Both the position numbers and the translations under genes were made by a program. A stretch of DNA of 64,000 nt from Acanthamoeba castellanii str. Neff (taxonomy: Eukaryota; Discosea; Longamoebia; Acanthamoebidae). The notes below the pieces were generated by a model. The model ran no database searches, was not told the DNA's origin, and worked only from the letters and a program-made list of their open reading frames with translations. Positions within the stretch are counted from its first letter, which is position 1, and each line of letters starts with the position of its first letter. The stretch lies in the NCBI RefSeq assembly GCF_000313135.1, contig NW_004457343.1, positions 345,321 to 409,320 of the forward strand, written 5' to 3'. Of this stretch, positions 45,348-56,795 are shown piece by piece.

Positions 45348-48334
45348 ATGAAAGCTACGGTCTTCTTCGATGTACAATTCGCGGAGGTCGACTGGGAGGA
45401 TCTCTTTGTTCGCTACACATCGCGCAAGCAAGTGCATGTCGAGAATGTAAATAGAAAGATCGACGTGCAGAACAGGATGGATGGACCAGTGCACGCCAGC
45501 ATCGGTGCGAAGGGCCGATCGCGGCATACGACCATCACTGCGCAGCGAGCGACTGGCGAAGAACCTCACAAGCTCGTGGCCGCCTCCCTCGTACACCTCA
45601 ATCGCACAGCCACCTTCGACCCCGGCCTGCAAGGTAAGGTAGAAGGCATCGACTTCTACCTCGATTTGATGCACGTCGATGCCACTCCCGGCGCCGAGGT
45701 CCACTACGGCATCGTGATCAAGCAGGATGGTGTGCTCTTCCAGTCACCTCCTGCGCGCCTGACGTGCGGCACCAAGAAGTGGAAGGGCTTCATTTCCGAG
45801 TCTCTCGTCGCCGCGGACTTCATCCGCTTCGGCAAGCCCACCGTCGTTTCGCCCCACACCAAGCCCTTCTTTGGAAAGGATGCCGCGCCACTGCAGGTAC
45901 CTGCTCTCTCTACGTCCTTATGCTCGGTACAGCCAACCGCTTACCTGACCCCCCACGACGCTCGATTGTGCGAATTCCACAGTTTGGTTACATCGTGCAC
46001 GTGGCTGGCCCTGGATCGAGCGTGAAGAGCGTGACTAGCATCGGCGAGTGGAAGGTCTCGGTGGCGCACAGGGAGGACCTCAGTATGAGTCTCTCGCAGA
46101 CTCTGGAGTTCAGGCAGCGCCTTGACTCTGAAGTCCTGGAACGCCAGCGCCTAGAAAGGTATGCCGTTTGGATCGCACATGGTTTGTTCCGTGCTGCGAA
46201 TGGGCGCTGACATGCCAAATCCTACTGCAGGGCCATCGTCGAGCAGCGCATCAAGGCCGAACAGGAGCTGCGTGAACTGAGGCTCAAGGCCGAAGAGGAA
46301 ATCAACTCACTCCGCCTGTCGCTCCCGATCGCCGAGCGCGGAAGTCGTATTCCTTCGTTCGAGGGGGATGGAAAGAACGCTTCACCGGCCAGCAACAAGC
46401 ACCTCGGCCGCACGGACGACCTGGCTCAGCTGCTTAGCGGCGACGCCTCGCCTCACGTGGAGGACAAGTACATTTCCATCGTCAAGGCCGCGCAGAACCG
46501 TCTCCTGGAGGTCGACTCCCGACGCAAGGCCGAGCGGCAGCGAAAGGAGAAGCTGGAAGAGGAGCACGAAAACATGCGCAAGACGATCGACCTCGAGCGC
46601 CAGGGCCGTGAAGAGGCGGAGCGGAAGTGGGCTGCCCAGTACGAAGAGGTCGCCAAGAGCGCCACCGAGGAGAAACGTCAGCTTTCCGAAGAGCTGGATA
46701 GCTACCGCAAGCGCATCTTCCACCTCGAACAGGAGCTTCGGGGCGAGTGCAAGCTGAAGGACCAGAAGGAGGAGGAGCTGCGTCGCCTCCGCGACGAGGT
46801 CGCCAGCAAGAATGACGAGATGCGGGTCCTACTCGTCGAGATCGACAAGCAGGCGGCGGCTCTCGCGCAGCACGAAGCTGAACGCCACCGCCTTTCGAAA
46901 GAGGCCGAACACCGAGCAGAGGAAATCGCTCTGCTGAAGTCCAAGATCGTAGTTCTCGACTCAAGCCTCACGACCCTGGAGCAGGAAAAGAGAGACCTCG
47001 AGAAGAAGATGCATACGTGCTGCAGCTTGCTGGACCAGCGTGAGCACGAGTGGAGCGAGACGAGCGCCAGGAAGGACAACGAGGCCAAGGAAGCACAGCA
47101 AGCAGCCGAGGAGCGACTCCAGGCCGAAGTGGACACGTGGCGACAACGCCTCGTGAAGCTCAATCAGAAACACGCTGCCCAGGAAGAGGCCCTGAAGGAT
47201 CAGCTGGCCCAGGAGAAGGCACAACTCGAAGAGGAACTCGCCAAGGCGATCGAGGCGCACGAGCGGAAGGAGGAGGCGTGGAAGCGAACGGCGAACGAAC
47301 TCAACACTGAGCTCAAGACCTGCACGCAGGACCTTACCGCCACCGCCGAGGAGATGGAGCGCTCGAAGCACGAACTCCAAGCGGCCCTTACCGAAGTCGG
47401 ACAGAAGCTGACGACCGCACAGACCGAAGTGGCCCAGCGCGACCAGGAGGCCGAAGCCCTGCGACAGGAGCTCGACATGCTCAAGGCGCAGCTGCGGGAG
47501 GTCGTCGTGCGCGCCCAGGAGGAGGTGGCCGATCTGCGCACAACAGCCAAGAGGCGGGAAGAGGCGTGGGAGCAGGAGAGGTGGCAAGTCGAGCTCGAGC
47601 GAGCCGAAGCCAAGCGCGAGGCCGAGTTGGCGGAGGAGCGGATGCGGCAGATGGAGCAGACCCTGGCCGACGTGCGCCAGGAGTCGACAGCCCGCGCTCG
47701 CGACCTGGCCGACGCCGATGACCGCCTCGTCGCGGCCAACGCCCTGATCGACAAGCTCAACCGCGACCTCCGTCAGGAACTGGACGACGAGCAGGACGCG
47801 CGCAAGGGACTTGAAGAGATTGCTGGCGGCCTTCGTGCCCAGCTCGTCGCCGAGGCCGAGCGCAACAAGGAGGAGATGCTGCAGGTCTCGGCTGCCGCCG
47901 CCGCGGAGAAGGCCGGCCTCGAGGAGAAGCTCTCCGCGGAGAAGGAGTCCAGGCAGCAGCTCGCCAAGGAGCTCGAGACGCTCAAGGAAAGCTACGAGCT
48001 CGAGAAGACGCTGCGCGAGAAGATCGCGCGCGAGCTCTTTGCTGAGATCGACGCGCGCAAGGAGGGCGAGAAGCGGCAGACGTCGGTCATTGCCGCGCTC
48101 AACGATCACATGAAGAAGCAGGCCGAGGCGATCGTGCAGCTCGACTACGCGCTTAAGCAGGAGCAGGTCGATCGCATCCAGCTCGAGGAGCAAGTCGAGG
48201 CGGAGGTGATGGCGAGGGTCAAGGCCGAGGAGGCTCTCCGCAAGCTGGACGAGATCTTCAAGAATGCCTCGAAGGAGGAAGACAACGAGTGGGAGCTCGT
48301 CACCGACGAGGACGGCAAGAACGGACGTCAGTGA
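45348..48334 (+). CDS. Long coiled-coil protein with an N-terminal globular domain
   Basis: Three exons, about 930 residues. The first 230 or so residues look like a beta-rich globular domain ('MKATVFFDVQFAEVDWED', 'GIDFYLDLMHVDATPGAEVHYG', 'WKGFISESLVAADFIRFG', 'GYIVHVAGPGSS'). I do not recognise it. From 'VLERQRLER' onward nearly all is coiled coil, Glu/Lys/Arg-rich with heptads to the end ('KLDEIFKNASKEEDNEWELV'). Two introns fall in the first part; the third exon is one open stretch of about 2.1 kb. The long opposite-strand ORF of 514 codons is an artefact of strong codon bias (Glu/Lys/Leu codons). Probably a cytoskeletal or membrane-tethering scaffold. Confidence 0.85.
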
Positions 48335-48669
48335 CTCTCCCCCCCCTATGCACATACATCCCCATTTTTCAAACGTACATAAAAGCACACAACCATTTAT
48401 TCTCCATTCTAGAACATCATCTTTTCTCGTTTCCGCCCCTTTTCTTTTTGTCTTTTGCTTGGAAAGAGAGAACGAACAGCGAAATGCGAGACTAATTCCT
48501 GGCACTGTGCAAAAAAAAATGAAAACACAGATTGGACCAATGGGTGAGCGCGGCTAGCCGTTGTAGGCCACAACGGTCGGCCGTTTCAGCTCTTCCCCTT
48601 GTTTTTATAAAGCCGGCAGCACAACTGCGGATTTGATCAGTTTCAACTACTACCCCACCTAACTACAAG
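48335..48669. promoter_or_regulatory. Promoter region with TATA box for the small SAP-like gene
   Basis: TATAAA at 48606-48611 lies about 60 bp before the ATG at 48670, fitting a strong, TATA-dependent promoter with a leader of about 30 nt. The first 200 bp are the 3' UTR of the coiled-coil gene. Confidence 0.6.
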
Positions 48670-48987
48670 ATGTCGTCCACGAAGAAGACCACCGCCGCGT
48701 CCGCCGCCGCCGACAAGAAGAGCAAGGTCGTCGTGTTCAAGGTGAAGGACCTCGAGAACATGCCCAGGAAGAGGCTCGTCTCGCTCGCCAAGCGCGTGGG
48801 TGAGAAGGCCAACCAGAACTCGGCCGCCCTCGTCGAGGCGCTCACCAAGTACCACAACGAGCACCAGTCCGAGATTGAGGAGAAGCTGAAGGAGCTCAGC
48901 AGCAAGCCCAAGGCCTCGAAGAAGAGGGACATGACGAAGGATCTCTCCACCAGGATCCACTACAAGGACCGCGTCTCCGACTCGTAA
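48670..48987 (+). CDS. Small basic SAP-like protein
   Basis: 105 residues, single exon, strong codon bias (GC-ending codons almost throughout), consistent with high expression. 'KVKDLENMPRKRLVSLAKRV' plus 'KANQNSAALVEALTKY' forms a helix-turn-helix like the SAP motif; it resembles the N-terminus of NuSAP (L-x-x-L-A-K...G...A-N...L-x-x-A-L). It has a Ser/Thr/Lys-rich start (MSSTKKTTAA) and a basic C-terminus. Probable DNA- or chromatin-binding protein; the family assignment is tentative. Confidence 0.75.
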   Translation: MSSTKKTTAASAAADKKSKVVVFKVKDLENMPRKRLVSLAKRVGEKANQNSAALVEALTKYHNEHQSEIEEKLKELSSKPKASKKRDMTKDLSTRIHYKDRVSDS

Positions 48988-49426
48988 ATCAACCCCTTCA
49001 GCCATCGACCGTGCGCCCAGTTCTACGCCACTCCCTGACACCCATCGAATAATCGATAGAACCCCATCTCGACGAACCGGACGACACTCTCCCCTTCAGT
49101 TTTGCCTCTTCCCTCGCCTCAATCGATTTAGCCCGACCTTTACCCCAGCATGTTGGATAGAAGTCGAAGACAACCGACTTTCTTGTAAATCATACATTCC
49201 CTATCACCTAAAAAGACGACATTCAATCAACACATTCCCTTCTTGTGCCAGCCTCGCCATCACCGCGCATGCGCCGTGGCTATTTGTTTTATCTGCGGAA
49301 AATGGAAAAACAAAATAAAAAAATAACAAAAAAAAAAAAAGCACCTGACCGTTGGTCCATCAAGAAAGCAAGAAGGGGCGATTCGTCTTCTCTTGATGGT
49401 ATTTAGCTGCACAGGCGGCTCTCACG
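48988..49426. other. Intergenic gap with A-rich tract
   Basis: About 440 bp. It holds the SAP-like gene's 3' UTR and an A-rich stretch at about 49306-49342. No gene seen. Confidence 0.5.
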
Positions 49427-52400
49427 ATGGACAAGAATGTGTTCGAAAATCAGCTCATCGCAATGGCCGAGACGGTGATGGGGTTCACATCAAAAGGAGG
49501 CGATGTAGGCCCGGCCCAGTACCATCAATTCTGGGCCGACTTGAGCACCAACCCGGTGCAGGTCTCGGACTACTTGACGTCGCTCATCGTCAAGTTTGTA
49601 GCGGTGTCTACGGGCGAAGACAAGTCTTACATCTTGGCGGATCTGGTACGCAAGGTCGTGGGCAAGGAATACGAGAACGCATCCGATCAAGCCCGTCTCA
49701 CCTCTGAATCTCGTACGCCTCCTCTTCTTATCCGCTATATACGTGCATCCATTCGAATCAATTCTCACCCTCATCTGCCCAGTGGACAACCAACAAACGC
49801 TGCTGGGCACGATTTACTTCATCTCCCTGTTCTTCCCTTTCGATGCCACGTCGGACCCGCTCAAGGTCGCCATCGCCCGCTGGCTCAAGCTTCGCGGCCG
49901 CGGCGACGTCGTGCCGCCCAAGGGCAAAGCGGCTCTCGACAGCACCTTCGTTGACGAGGTTCGAAGACTTCTTCTCGCCTTCATCATCGCTGTGATTGCA
50001 GTGCTTCGTGTTCTCTTTCTTCTACTCCTTCTTCTTCATCCTTCCCATGACGTGCGGCTGTGCGCGCAACTCACTCGGCCGTCACATCTCCACCCCACCG
50101 CAGTGTCTGCGCGCGCTGGCGCCGGGATATCTCGAAGCCAACGAGAGCGCCTTCTCGCTGATCGCGCAATGCTCGCACATCCCCTTCCCTGATGACTTCG
50201 TCGCCGATTCGGCGCCCATCGGGCTCCGTGCGTCCCTACGCGACCACACACACAACACACACACCGCACACACCGCACACAATGCTGACCAGACGTTCGT
50301 TCTCTTGCGTGTGCAGTCGCGTCGTGCCTGCTCAACACTTACCTGCGCAACTGCCTTCGCGAGGGTCGACAGACGCGCATCCTCTTTGATGGCGTCCTCA
50401 CGTTGCTCAAGCAGTCCAAGACCATGCGCGACGCCCAACTGCTGACGCTGCTGCACATGCTCCGAGGCTTCGTCGTCGTCGTACGCTCCCCCCCCCACAT
50501 ATCGTGCTACAGCGTTGCCTCACCCCAGCGCGTGCGTGTGGTCGTGTCGTGTCGTGTGCGGTGGTGCCGTGTGTGTCGTGCTCTCCAGTCTCCGAAGCTA
50601 GATCCGGAGATACTGGAGAATGCGATCGAAGTGGTGAAGCAGTACTACCTGTGGCCCTGCCCCTATGGCGACGTCGCCAAGGAGCTCCTGAATCTCCTCT
50701 CCGTCGAACTCAAGTCGGCAGGCTCAGGCATGCGAGAACTGTTCGTCGAGGAGAATCCCGAGTTGGAGAAGGGCTACGTCCTCACTGGGAGGTACGCTGT
50801 GCGCGTGCGTGCGCGTGCGCGGTGGTGGAGTCGCCGCCGCATCGAACCTAAGGCACTGTATCGACACACCTCCATTTTCCATTCTCATCTTTTCTGTTTC
50901 AAACCAAAAAGGGAGCGCATTGTGTACATCATCGCCGATCAGAACATCGAAAAGGCCAAGCGGCTGCGGACTCTGCTCCAGGTAAAATTCATTCCCCTCT
51001 TCTACTATGCTGTAATCTCGTATGTTTGTACACATACGGCCTTCGCCGCTAATTCTCTACTTGTCTTGTATGTATGGATATGTATGCATACAGATTGATG
51101 TATGTATATGCATATATGATTGATGTATGTATATGATGATACTGTATGATATGTATTGCAATGCTGGCGCAGTCGTTCCCGCCGGAGGAAGTGAGCCCGT
51201 CGCAGATCCAGATGAATCTGCTGGCCAGCATTCTGGAGACCAACGCGAATATCGATCCCGACCAGCTGCACCTCGAGTTCTGCACGCGGGAGGACACCGC
51301 CACGTTCTACCACACCGCCATGGAGATCCTCAACCAGGCCGTGATGATGTACTGCTCTTTCGCCTCCCTCGGTTCTTCGCCTCAACGTTGGGCGATGCAT
51401 CGATCACTGACCGCACGCGCGCACGCAGGAGCGAAAAGGAAGCGATTGCGTTCCGCCATCAAAAGTTGACTGCGCTGAAGGATTACATAGTCTCCCGGTC
51501 GACGGCGACGAGGCGATCGTCTGTTGCCCTGCAGAGCAGTGCACGGACTTCCAGGTGCGACACGCAACACACGGCACACGGCACACACGACACTCATGCT
51601 TACGCCGCCCAATGCAGCCTGCCGCCGTTGCAGTTCGAGTTTATGATGATCAACTCCTCCACTGAAGAGCCGCCCCTGAATTACGAGACCCACTTCAAGT
51701 GCGTCCCGTGTGTGTCGTGTGTCGTGTGTCGTGTGTGTGTGTGATTGTGTGTGTTGTGGTTCTTCCAGATGTCGTGCGCGCTCATCACATTCATTTCCTC
51801 GTCGCGTCCAATCCAGATATCCGCATCGCATGTCGATGGACATCCTCCTCAACATCATCAAGCTCCACCGACAGCCCCCCGACAACCCCAAGTGCGCTTT
51901 CCTTTTCCTCGCCTCGCGACCGTGTGGCCGTGTCGTGTCGTGTCGTGCGGTATTGATGACGTGTGCGATGATGTATTGTGCCCGCGCGGGCAGACCGTGC
52001 GTGATTAAGGTGGGAATAGCGGGCGACGACCAGACCCTGCACTCCGTGGCGGGGAGCTACGTGGCCCTCAAAATGACCAAGCCGCGCCTCTTCGAGAACC
52101 TCTCCTTCCAATTTTACATCATTCCCCTCGGTACCCCACCGCCTCCCGCTTTCCGCCCTCGTCTTCGCCACACAAGACAACACAAGACAACACGCACCAC
52201 CGCACACGCACACGCTTGCTCACTTTTCTTTCGCTGACGTCAGACATCGAGGGCCGATCATCCAATTTTCCCCATTTCCTGGCCAAACACGACGGCTGGT
52301 ACGGCAGGTGCGTAGTGGTAGCCAATAGCCCCTCCCTCCTCTTCCCACCGACCACCCCAATGTGAGCTGACCGAGCGCTGGGCCGACGCGTCCAGGCACG

Positions 52401-53863
52401 TCCTGTGTCTGGCGAACTACCTCCTGCGAGTGCTCCCCTCGGCCGGCGCGGCGGAGCCCAAGGCCGACGGCCGGGCCAAGAAGGCCACCTGGTCCGCCAT
52501 CGACTCGCCGGTGCCTCTCTTCGCCCCCTTTCCGGCATCAAGCCAAGCCAAGCCCCCCCCGCGCTTTGCGTGGTGATGACGTCGGCCTGACGTGTGGCGT
52601 GGTGGTGGTCGGGGCAGAGCCCCAGCATGCAGCTGATCGCGCGGAGCTACGCGGGCATCGGGCCGGCCGAGGTGGCGGCGGCGCTGGAGGGCGGCACCTC
52701 CGTGCGCGTGCCGCTCCGACCGCCCTGCCCGTCCCTCCTCCTGCGCGCCGAGCTCCAGAACTATTTCCGAGAGGCCCGAAACCGTCTCGAGGTTCGTGCG
52801 CAACACGCCGCACACATGACACGACACACGCAACACACGACACATACCAACGCGGCCTTCACACTGCAGGTGAACCTTTATCAATGCGAGTGCTGGTGTG
52901 TGGGCGACACGGCCTACTTCACCGTGCCCTTCGCCCAGCGGGTCACCGTCGGCATTCAGGCCTTTGCCAAAGCCTTCATGGTAGTACCATTATTCTTTAT
53001 TATTACTTATCATTTACTTTTACTTATATTATTAATGATATTATTCTTATTATTACTTATTACGTTGTGTCCTCACGCTGGTGTTCGGGCGGGTGTGGTC
53101 CAGACGTCGAATAACATGACGGAGCGGATGAGTGTGGAGGAGCTCCAGAGCAAGGTCAAGGGCTTCAAGTACGCGCCCTGCGCGCTGGGCCTCAAGTTCA
53201 TACAGATGAGCGTCACCGGCGCCCCGAGGCAGGGCCCGCCCATGAAATACAGGGTGCGTCCCCTCCCCAGGACGAACGGCGCGTGTGTGTGTGTGTGTGT
53301 TGTGTGTCGTGTGTGGCTTCTGTGTTGCTGATGGGGCGTGGGCGGCGTGTGTAACAGCCGTACAACGAGATCGTGGTGGCCAATGTCCCGGCGCGAGGGG
53401 ACCGCTTCACGCCAGCCCACCCTTCCAAGAACTGGCTCGAGATGTACACTCAGAAGGCTGACTCGGTACGCACCGCGCACACACACACGACTGTTGTTGA
53501 AGAGCGCTAACGCGATTCGAAAACAGAAAAAGCGCAGCGCACGCTCGGCGAAGGAGCACACGTACCACATCTCGGCGATCGAGGTTGAACCCAAGGACAG
53601 GAGGAAGGACGAGTTCCACGTCCTTATCGACGACGTCCTCTACGGTCCCTTCACCAAGATCAAGTACGTCGACGCTCAAGGCGCATCATCATCATCAACA
53701 CCCCATCTCTCTCTCACTCACCATCAACACTCCACTTCTTCTTCTCTTTTCCGCTCACGCGCTTTTGCTTGCGTGTCGCAGGATTGGGCCGGTACTGAGC
53801 TCCAAAGAGCCGATGGCTTGCCGCAGTCTGCCGGTGATGACCTACTTCCCCCTGGACCTTTGA
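49427..53863 (+). CDS. PI3K class IB-type regulatory subunit (p101/p84, PIK3R5/PIK3R6-like)
   Basis: Large gene with about 18 exons. Conserved blocks in order: 'LREGRQTRILFDGVLTLLKQ'; 'VVKQYYLWPCPYGDVAKELL' and 'LLSVELKSAGSGMRELF' (counterpart of the p101 'TWPVPYC..CQELL' region); 'ERIVYIIADQNIEKAKRLR'; 'IKVGIAGDDQTLHSVAGSYV' and 'FENLSFQFYIIPL' (counterpart of the p101 central domain); 'WYGRHVLCLANYLLRVLP'; 'ANVPARGDRF'; a C-terminus 'CRSLPVMTYFP' like the vertebrate 'LCLPIMTFSG' end. In vertebrates this subunit links p110gamma to G-beta-gamma. The match is from memory and spread over the length, so homology is likely; the partner kinase and G-protein binding are inference. Some exon borders are uncertain (about 51370-51700 and 52500-52620). 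Confidence 0.75.
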
Positions 53864-54133
53864 TGACAACAACACCCGCACGGCCGAAGTGAGTGGAAAA
53901 GCAAAGGAGGCGGGGCTTGACAGTCTCTCGAGCAGCCACGTAGAGATGGATATCCAGCCCAACGTTGGCTTGTGACAGACTGCTAAGCAGAACCCACTAC
54001 AGACCTCCTCCTCTCTTCTTCACACTGGACTTGGGCTCGGGTTGGAGTTGGAGTTGTTTGGACGAAGGGGGGTTGTTGGCTGGAGGAAAAGAAGACGAAC
54101 GAAAGATTGTATACAAGAGGGAGTGGTCCGGCC

Positions 54134-55412
54134 CTAGAGCTCCAAGCCCACCGACACCCAATGGTTGCGGAGGTTGTTTCGGCGGGCAAAGATCTCCAGG
54201 TACCTCCCTGATGATGATCGTCATCATCGTCCGTGCGAGTAGAGAGCGGTTGGGTTGAAGAGGTCAGTGCGAGCAATGTTTGGGGGAGGGGGTTGATGGT
54301 GGGACTCTGGAAGAGTAGAGTACCGTTGGGCACCAGGGCTTCCATGATGTGGTAGATCTCCTCTGGCTTCTGGCTCTGCCCTCGTCGCTCGCTGAAAATG
54401 ACGTCCGAGCACCGATTGCCGCGCATGTTGGGCGGATCTTCGCCCTTCAGGCCCACCAGACAGGTCTCCTTGGCGTGCTGCAGGTAGAAGCCGTGCCCCT
54501 TGGCCATACGACGATTGACCGTCGCCTTCACCCACGCAATGTCGTCCACGAACCTACATCCACACACACATGCGAGTGAGTGCGCGTGTGCGGGTGGTGC
54601 GGTGATGCGCGTGCGTGGTGCGTGCTCGTTGTGTGTGATGTTGGGTGCGGAGCGTGCACCTGTAGCCCCACTTCTCCATGAGGTCGAGCGCAAAGGCGTA
54701 GCGGGCGTTGATGACCCAAATAAATAGGAAGCCGTTGGTCTGCAGCAGCGGGATGGGGATCTTTTCGATGTCCTTGTTGTGCAGCTGCTTGTAGCCCAGC
54801 GCCACCTGTGTGCGCGCAAGACACGGCGGTTCGAGAGAAGCCTTCGAATGAGCGAGTTGTGCGCTGCGTGCGTGTGCGGTATGAGATAGAAGAGTGGTTT
54901 CTACGTACACCACGCGTGGGGGCGGAACCGGCAAGCTGCCACGGAGGGTCCATCACGATGACATCGAACTGGACCTGTTTGCCCAGCGCCTGTTGCCCAT
55001 CGACTTGTTTAGAGGCCCATGCTGAGGCGAGTGAAGATCGCAAAGATGGATTATGTACCTGCCAATCGAATCCTCGCACGTCTGCGCGAATGGGGACGCA
55101 GTGCGGGGGAATGTTGGGCACTACCACCTCATAATCATCTGCAAATCAGATGAGAGATTAGGCATTGTCGTCCTACAGGCTGAAGGGCTCGGCGGACATA
55201 CCATCTTCGTCATCTTCATTCAATTGGTCCTCAATGTCCTCGATTTCCCTCTTGACGAGTGCCATTTCTTCCCGAATTTCGGGAATACTCATCATCGTGG
55301 CGTCCTTCCATGTCTGCTCGACCGGTGCCGCGTCTTCCTCCTTCTTTTCGACGACGGCGTCGTCTTCATCCAGCACCACTGCTTCCTCCATCGCGCTGCC
55401 GTCGCCCTCCAT
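54134..55412 (-). CDS. MT-A70 family adenine-N6 methyltransferase (METTL3/MTA1-like)
   Basis: Rossmann methyltransferase with catalytic 'DVIVMDPPWQL' (DPPW). Other segments: an acidic N-terminus with a coiled coil ('EIREEMALVKREIEDIEDQL'), 'IRADVRGFDW', 'QTNGFLFIWVINARYAFAL', 'DDIAWVKATVNRRMAKGHGF', 'HAKETCLVGLKG', 'RGQSQKPEEIYHIMEALVP' and the end 'LEIFARRNNLRNHWVSVGLE', where the N-N-x-R-N-x-W pattern is typical of the family. DPPW rather than EPPL means a catalytic, not a METTL14-like, subunit. Without a CCCH finger at the N-terminus it is shorter than METTL3 and closer in form to the ciliate MTA1 group, which methylates DNA. Seven or so exons. Which nucleic acid is methylated is not shown. 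Confidence 0.85.
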
Positions 55413-55581
55413 AACTCAGGGATGATAAAATCAGCTCGTCTCCGACGCGTTCGGAATGCGAGATCTTTCCCGCCCTTTTTTGTCCGCTTTTTACCCAGCA
55501 GCATTTCTCAATGATTTTTGATTTCTGGTTGGTTGTCCGATTTCTCCGTCCTCCGGAGGAAAAAACGAGGAAGGCGAGAAA

Positions 55582-55590
55582 TATAAAAAG
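55582..55590 (+). promoter_or_regulatory. TATA element for the RNase MRP RNA gene
   Basis: TATAAAAAG about 30 nt before the predicted 5' end of the RNA, the spacing expected of a Pol III type 3 promoter. Confidence 0.7.
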
Positions 55591-55611
55591 AAAATAGTGG
55601 CATCTGCACTC

Positions 55612-55985
55612 TTTGTACACGGCCAAGGATTACCATCGAAGCAACACATGCGTACAGCTTGAGCCCAGGGGGTCACCCTGGTTCTCTCGTCTGCTCATCA
55701 ACCCACCGCTCTTTGGGGAAAGTCTCCGGACACTAGGACAGAAAGTGTCAGCGCTCATGCGCAGAAGTTTGGCTTCACCGGCGGCCGGCTCTCGGGCCGG
55801 AACCAAGATGAGGACCTGGCCGTCTCGCCTCGTTGCGAGATGGCCGGCCCTTGGAGTTCACTCGAGTCGTCGGTGGCCAACGAGTTCGTCATAGCACAGT
55901 TATGTTCAATCAGCGCCGGGGCCAACTGACCGTCGTGACAGCCCCCGGACGCCAACTCAACGGAGCTTACTCTGGCCGTGTACCT
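55612..55985 (+). ncRNA. RMRP: RNase MRP RNA
   Basis: Non-coding RNA of the ribonucleoprotein that cleaves pre-rRNA (A3-type site). CR-I 'GGGGAAAGTCTCCGGAC' at 55715-55731 is close to the animal MRP sequence. Its partner CR-V 'ACGGAGCTTACTC' lies at 55960-55972. Helix P4 forms: CUCCG (55724-55728) with CGGAG (55961-55965) and AAG (55720-55722) with CUU (55966-55968), leaving U55723 as the universal bulged U. GACA-GAAAG-UGUC at 55737-55749 shows the GARAR loop of P8, specific to MRP rather than RNase P. The ends pair as P1: GTACACGGCCA (55615-55625) with TGGCCGTGTAC (55973-55983). A TATA lies at -30. No run of four T follows, so the terminator is unclear. About 374 nt; 5' and 3' ends plus or minus a few nt. 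Confidence 0.9.
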
Positions 55986-56330
55986 CACGACACCTTTCCC
56001 ACACTCTCTGGCGGCGAACCACAATCAAGTGATCAAACTCACCGTGGTTCGTCTCCGGAGAGCGTGGGAGACAACCGGAATCGAAAGATTTATGCTTGTA
56101 CTCTGTTATAAAGAATGAAAGAATGTTACTTTAAACTTTACCAACGACGACTCGCACTTGCAACTCGGGCCAAGCTTGAGAAAATTGCTTCCCATCAATC
56201 GCACCAACATCGGCCCTGTGGCTTGCCCTAGCGGAGTTGAAAAAAATTCTCAAGAAGGCAAAAAGAAAAAGAATTGCGCGCAAAAAGTTCAGAACATAAT
56301 CGTCATCAGAACGCAACAAGCATCATCACC
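55986..56330. other. Gap between MRP RNA and the small basic gene
   Basis: About 345 bp. CACCTTTCCC at about 55991 is the only T-run close to the MRP RNA end. No other feature recognised. Confidence 0.45.
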
Positions 56331-56795
56331 ATGCCGCGCACACAACCAAGCAAAGGGAAAGGTACATCTAAAAAGATTCCAACCTTTTCATTCTTTGTGC
56401 GCAATCCAATCTTGCTCCAATCTTCCGGATGTTGAGAATCGTGATGGATCTAACCCCATCGCCCTCTAGGAGCGAAGAAGGCCAACAAAATCAAAAGGGA
56501 TGAAAGTACGCTCAAGAAGACCGGCACCATCACGAAGAAGTACGCATCCGTCTAATTACTGTTAATTGTTTGTTCTTATTTATTATTTATTATTTATTGC
56601 AGGAATTTCCGCGTGACCGTGTTGTCCGCGAAGGAGAGGCTCAAGTCGCCGCAGCAGAGGAGCGCAGAGAACTGGTGGGGCTCTCAACTCTTCGGCCACA
56701 GGCTGTCGAGGGAGGTTAAGATTCACCACGCTCGCCGAGAAAAGCCCAACGCTGTCTTCACCAGAAATAAGAATAAGGCTAAGAAGGCTATCTGA
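56331..56795 (+). CDS. Small basic nuclear-type protein, unknown
   Basis: About 95-100 residues in three exons: 'MPRTQPSKGKG', then 'AKKANKIKRDESTLKKTGTI' and, after an AT-rich intron, 'NFRVTVLSAKERLKSPQQRS', 'WWGSQLFGHRLSREVKIHHA' and a Lys-rich end 'NKNKAKKAI'. Highly basic, so RNA- or chromatin-binding is likely. No family recognised. It lies 345 bp after the MRP RNA gene on the same strand. Confidence 0.6.

Noticed and set aside
46961..48505. Minus-strand ORF of 514 codons, Leu/Gly-rich
   Set aside because: It mirrors the coiled-coil gene on the plus strand; strong use of GAG, AAG and CTC codons opens the antisense frame.
55612..55985. RNase P RNA instead of RNase MRP RNA
   Set aside because: Both share P4 and CR-I/CR-V, but the P8 loop here is GAAAG (GARAR) and the CR-I text is nearest to MRP. 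Kept as the main alternative.
55613..56024. Short protein ORFs on both strands over the MRP RNA
   Set aside because: No coding character, and the segment is explained by a structured RNA.
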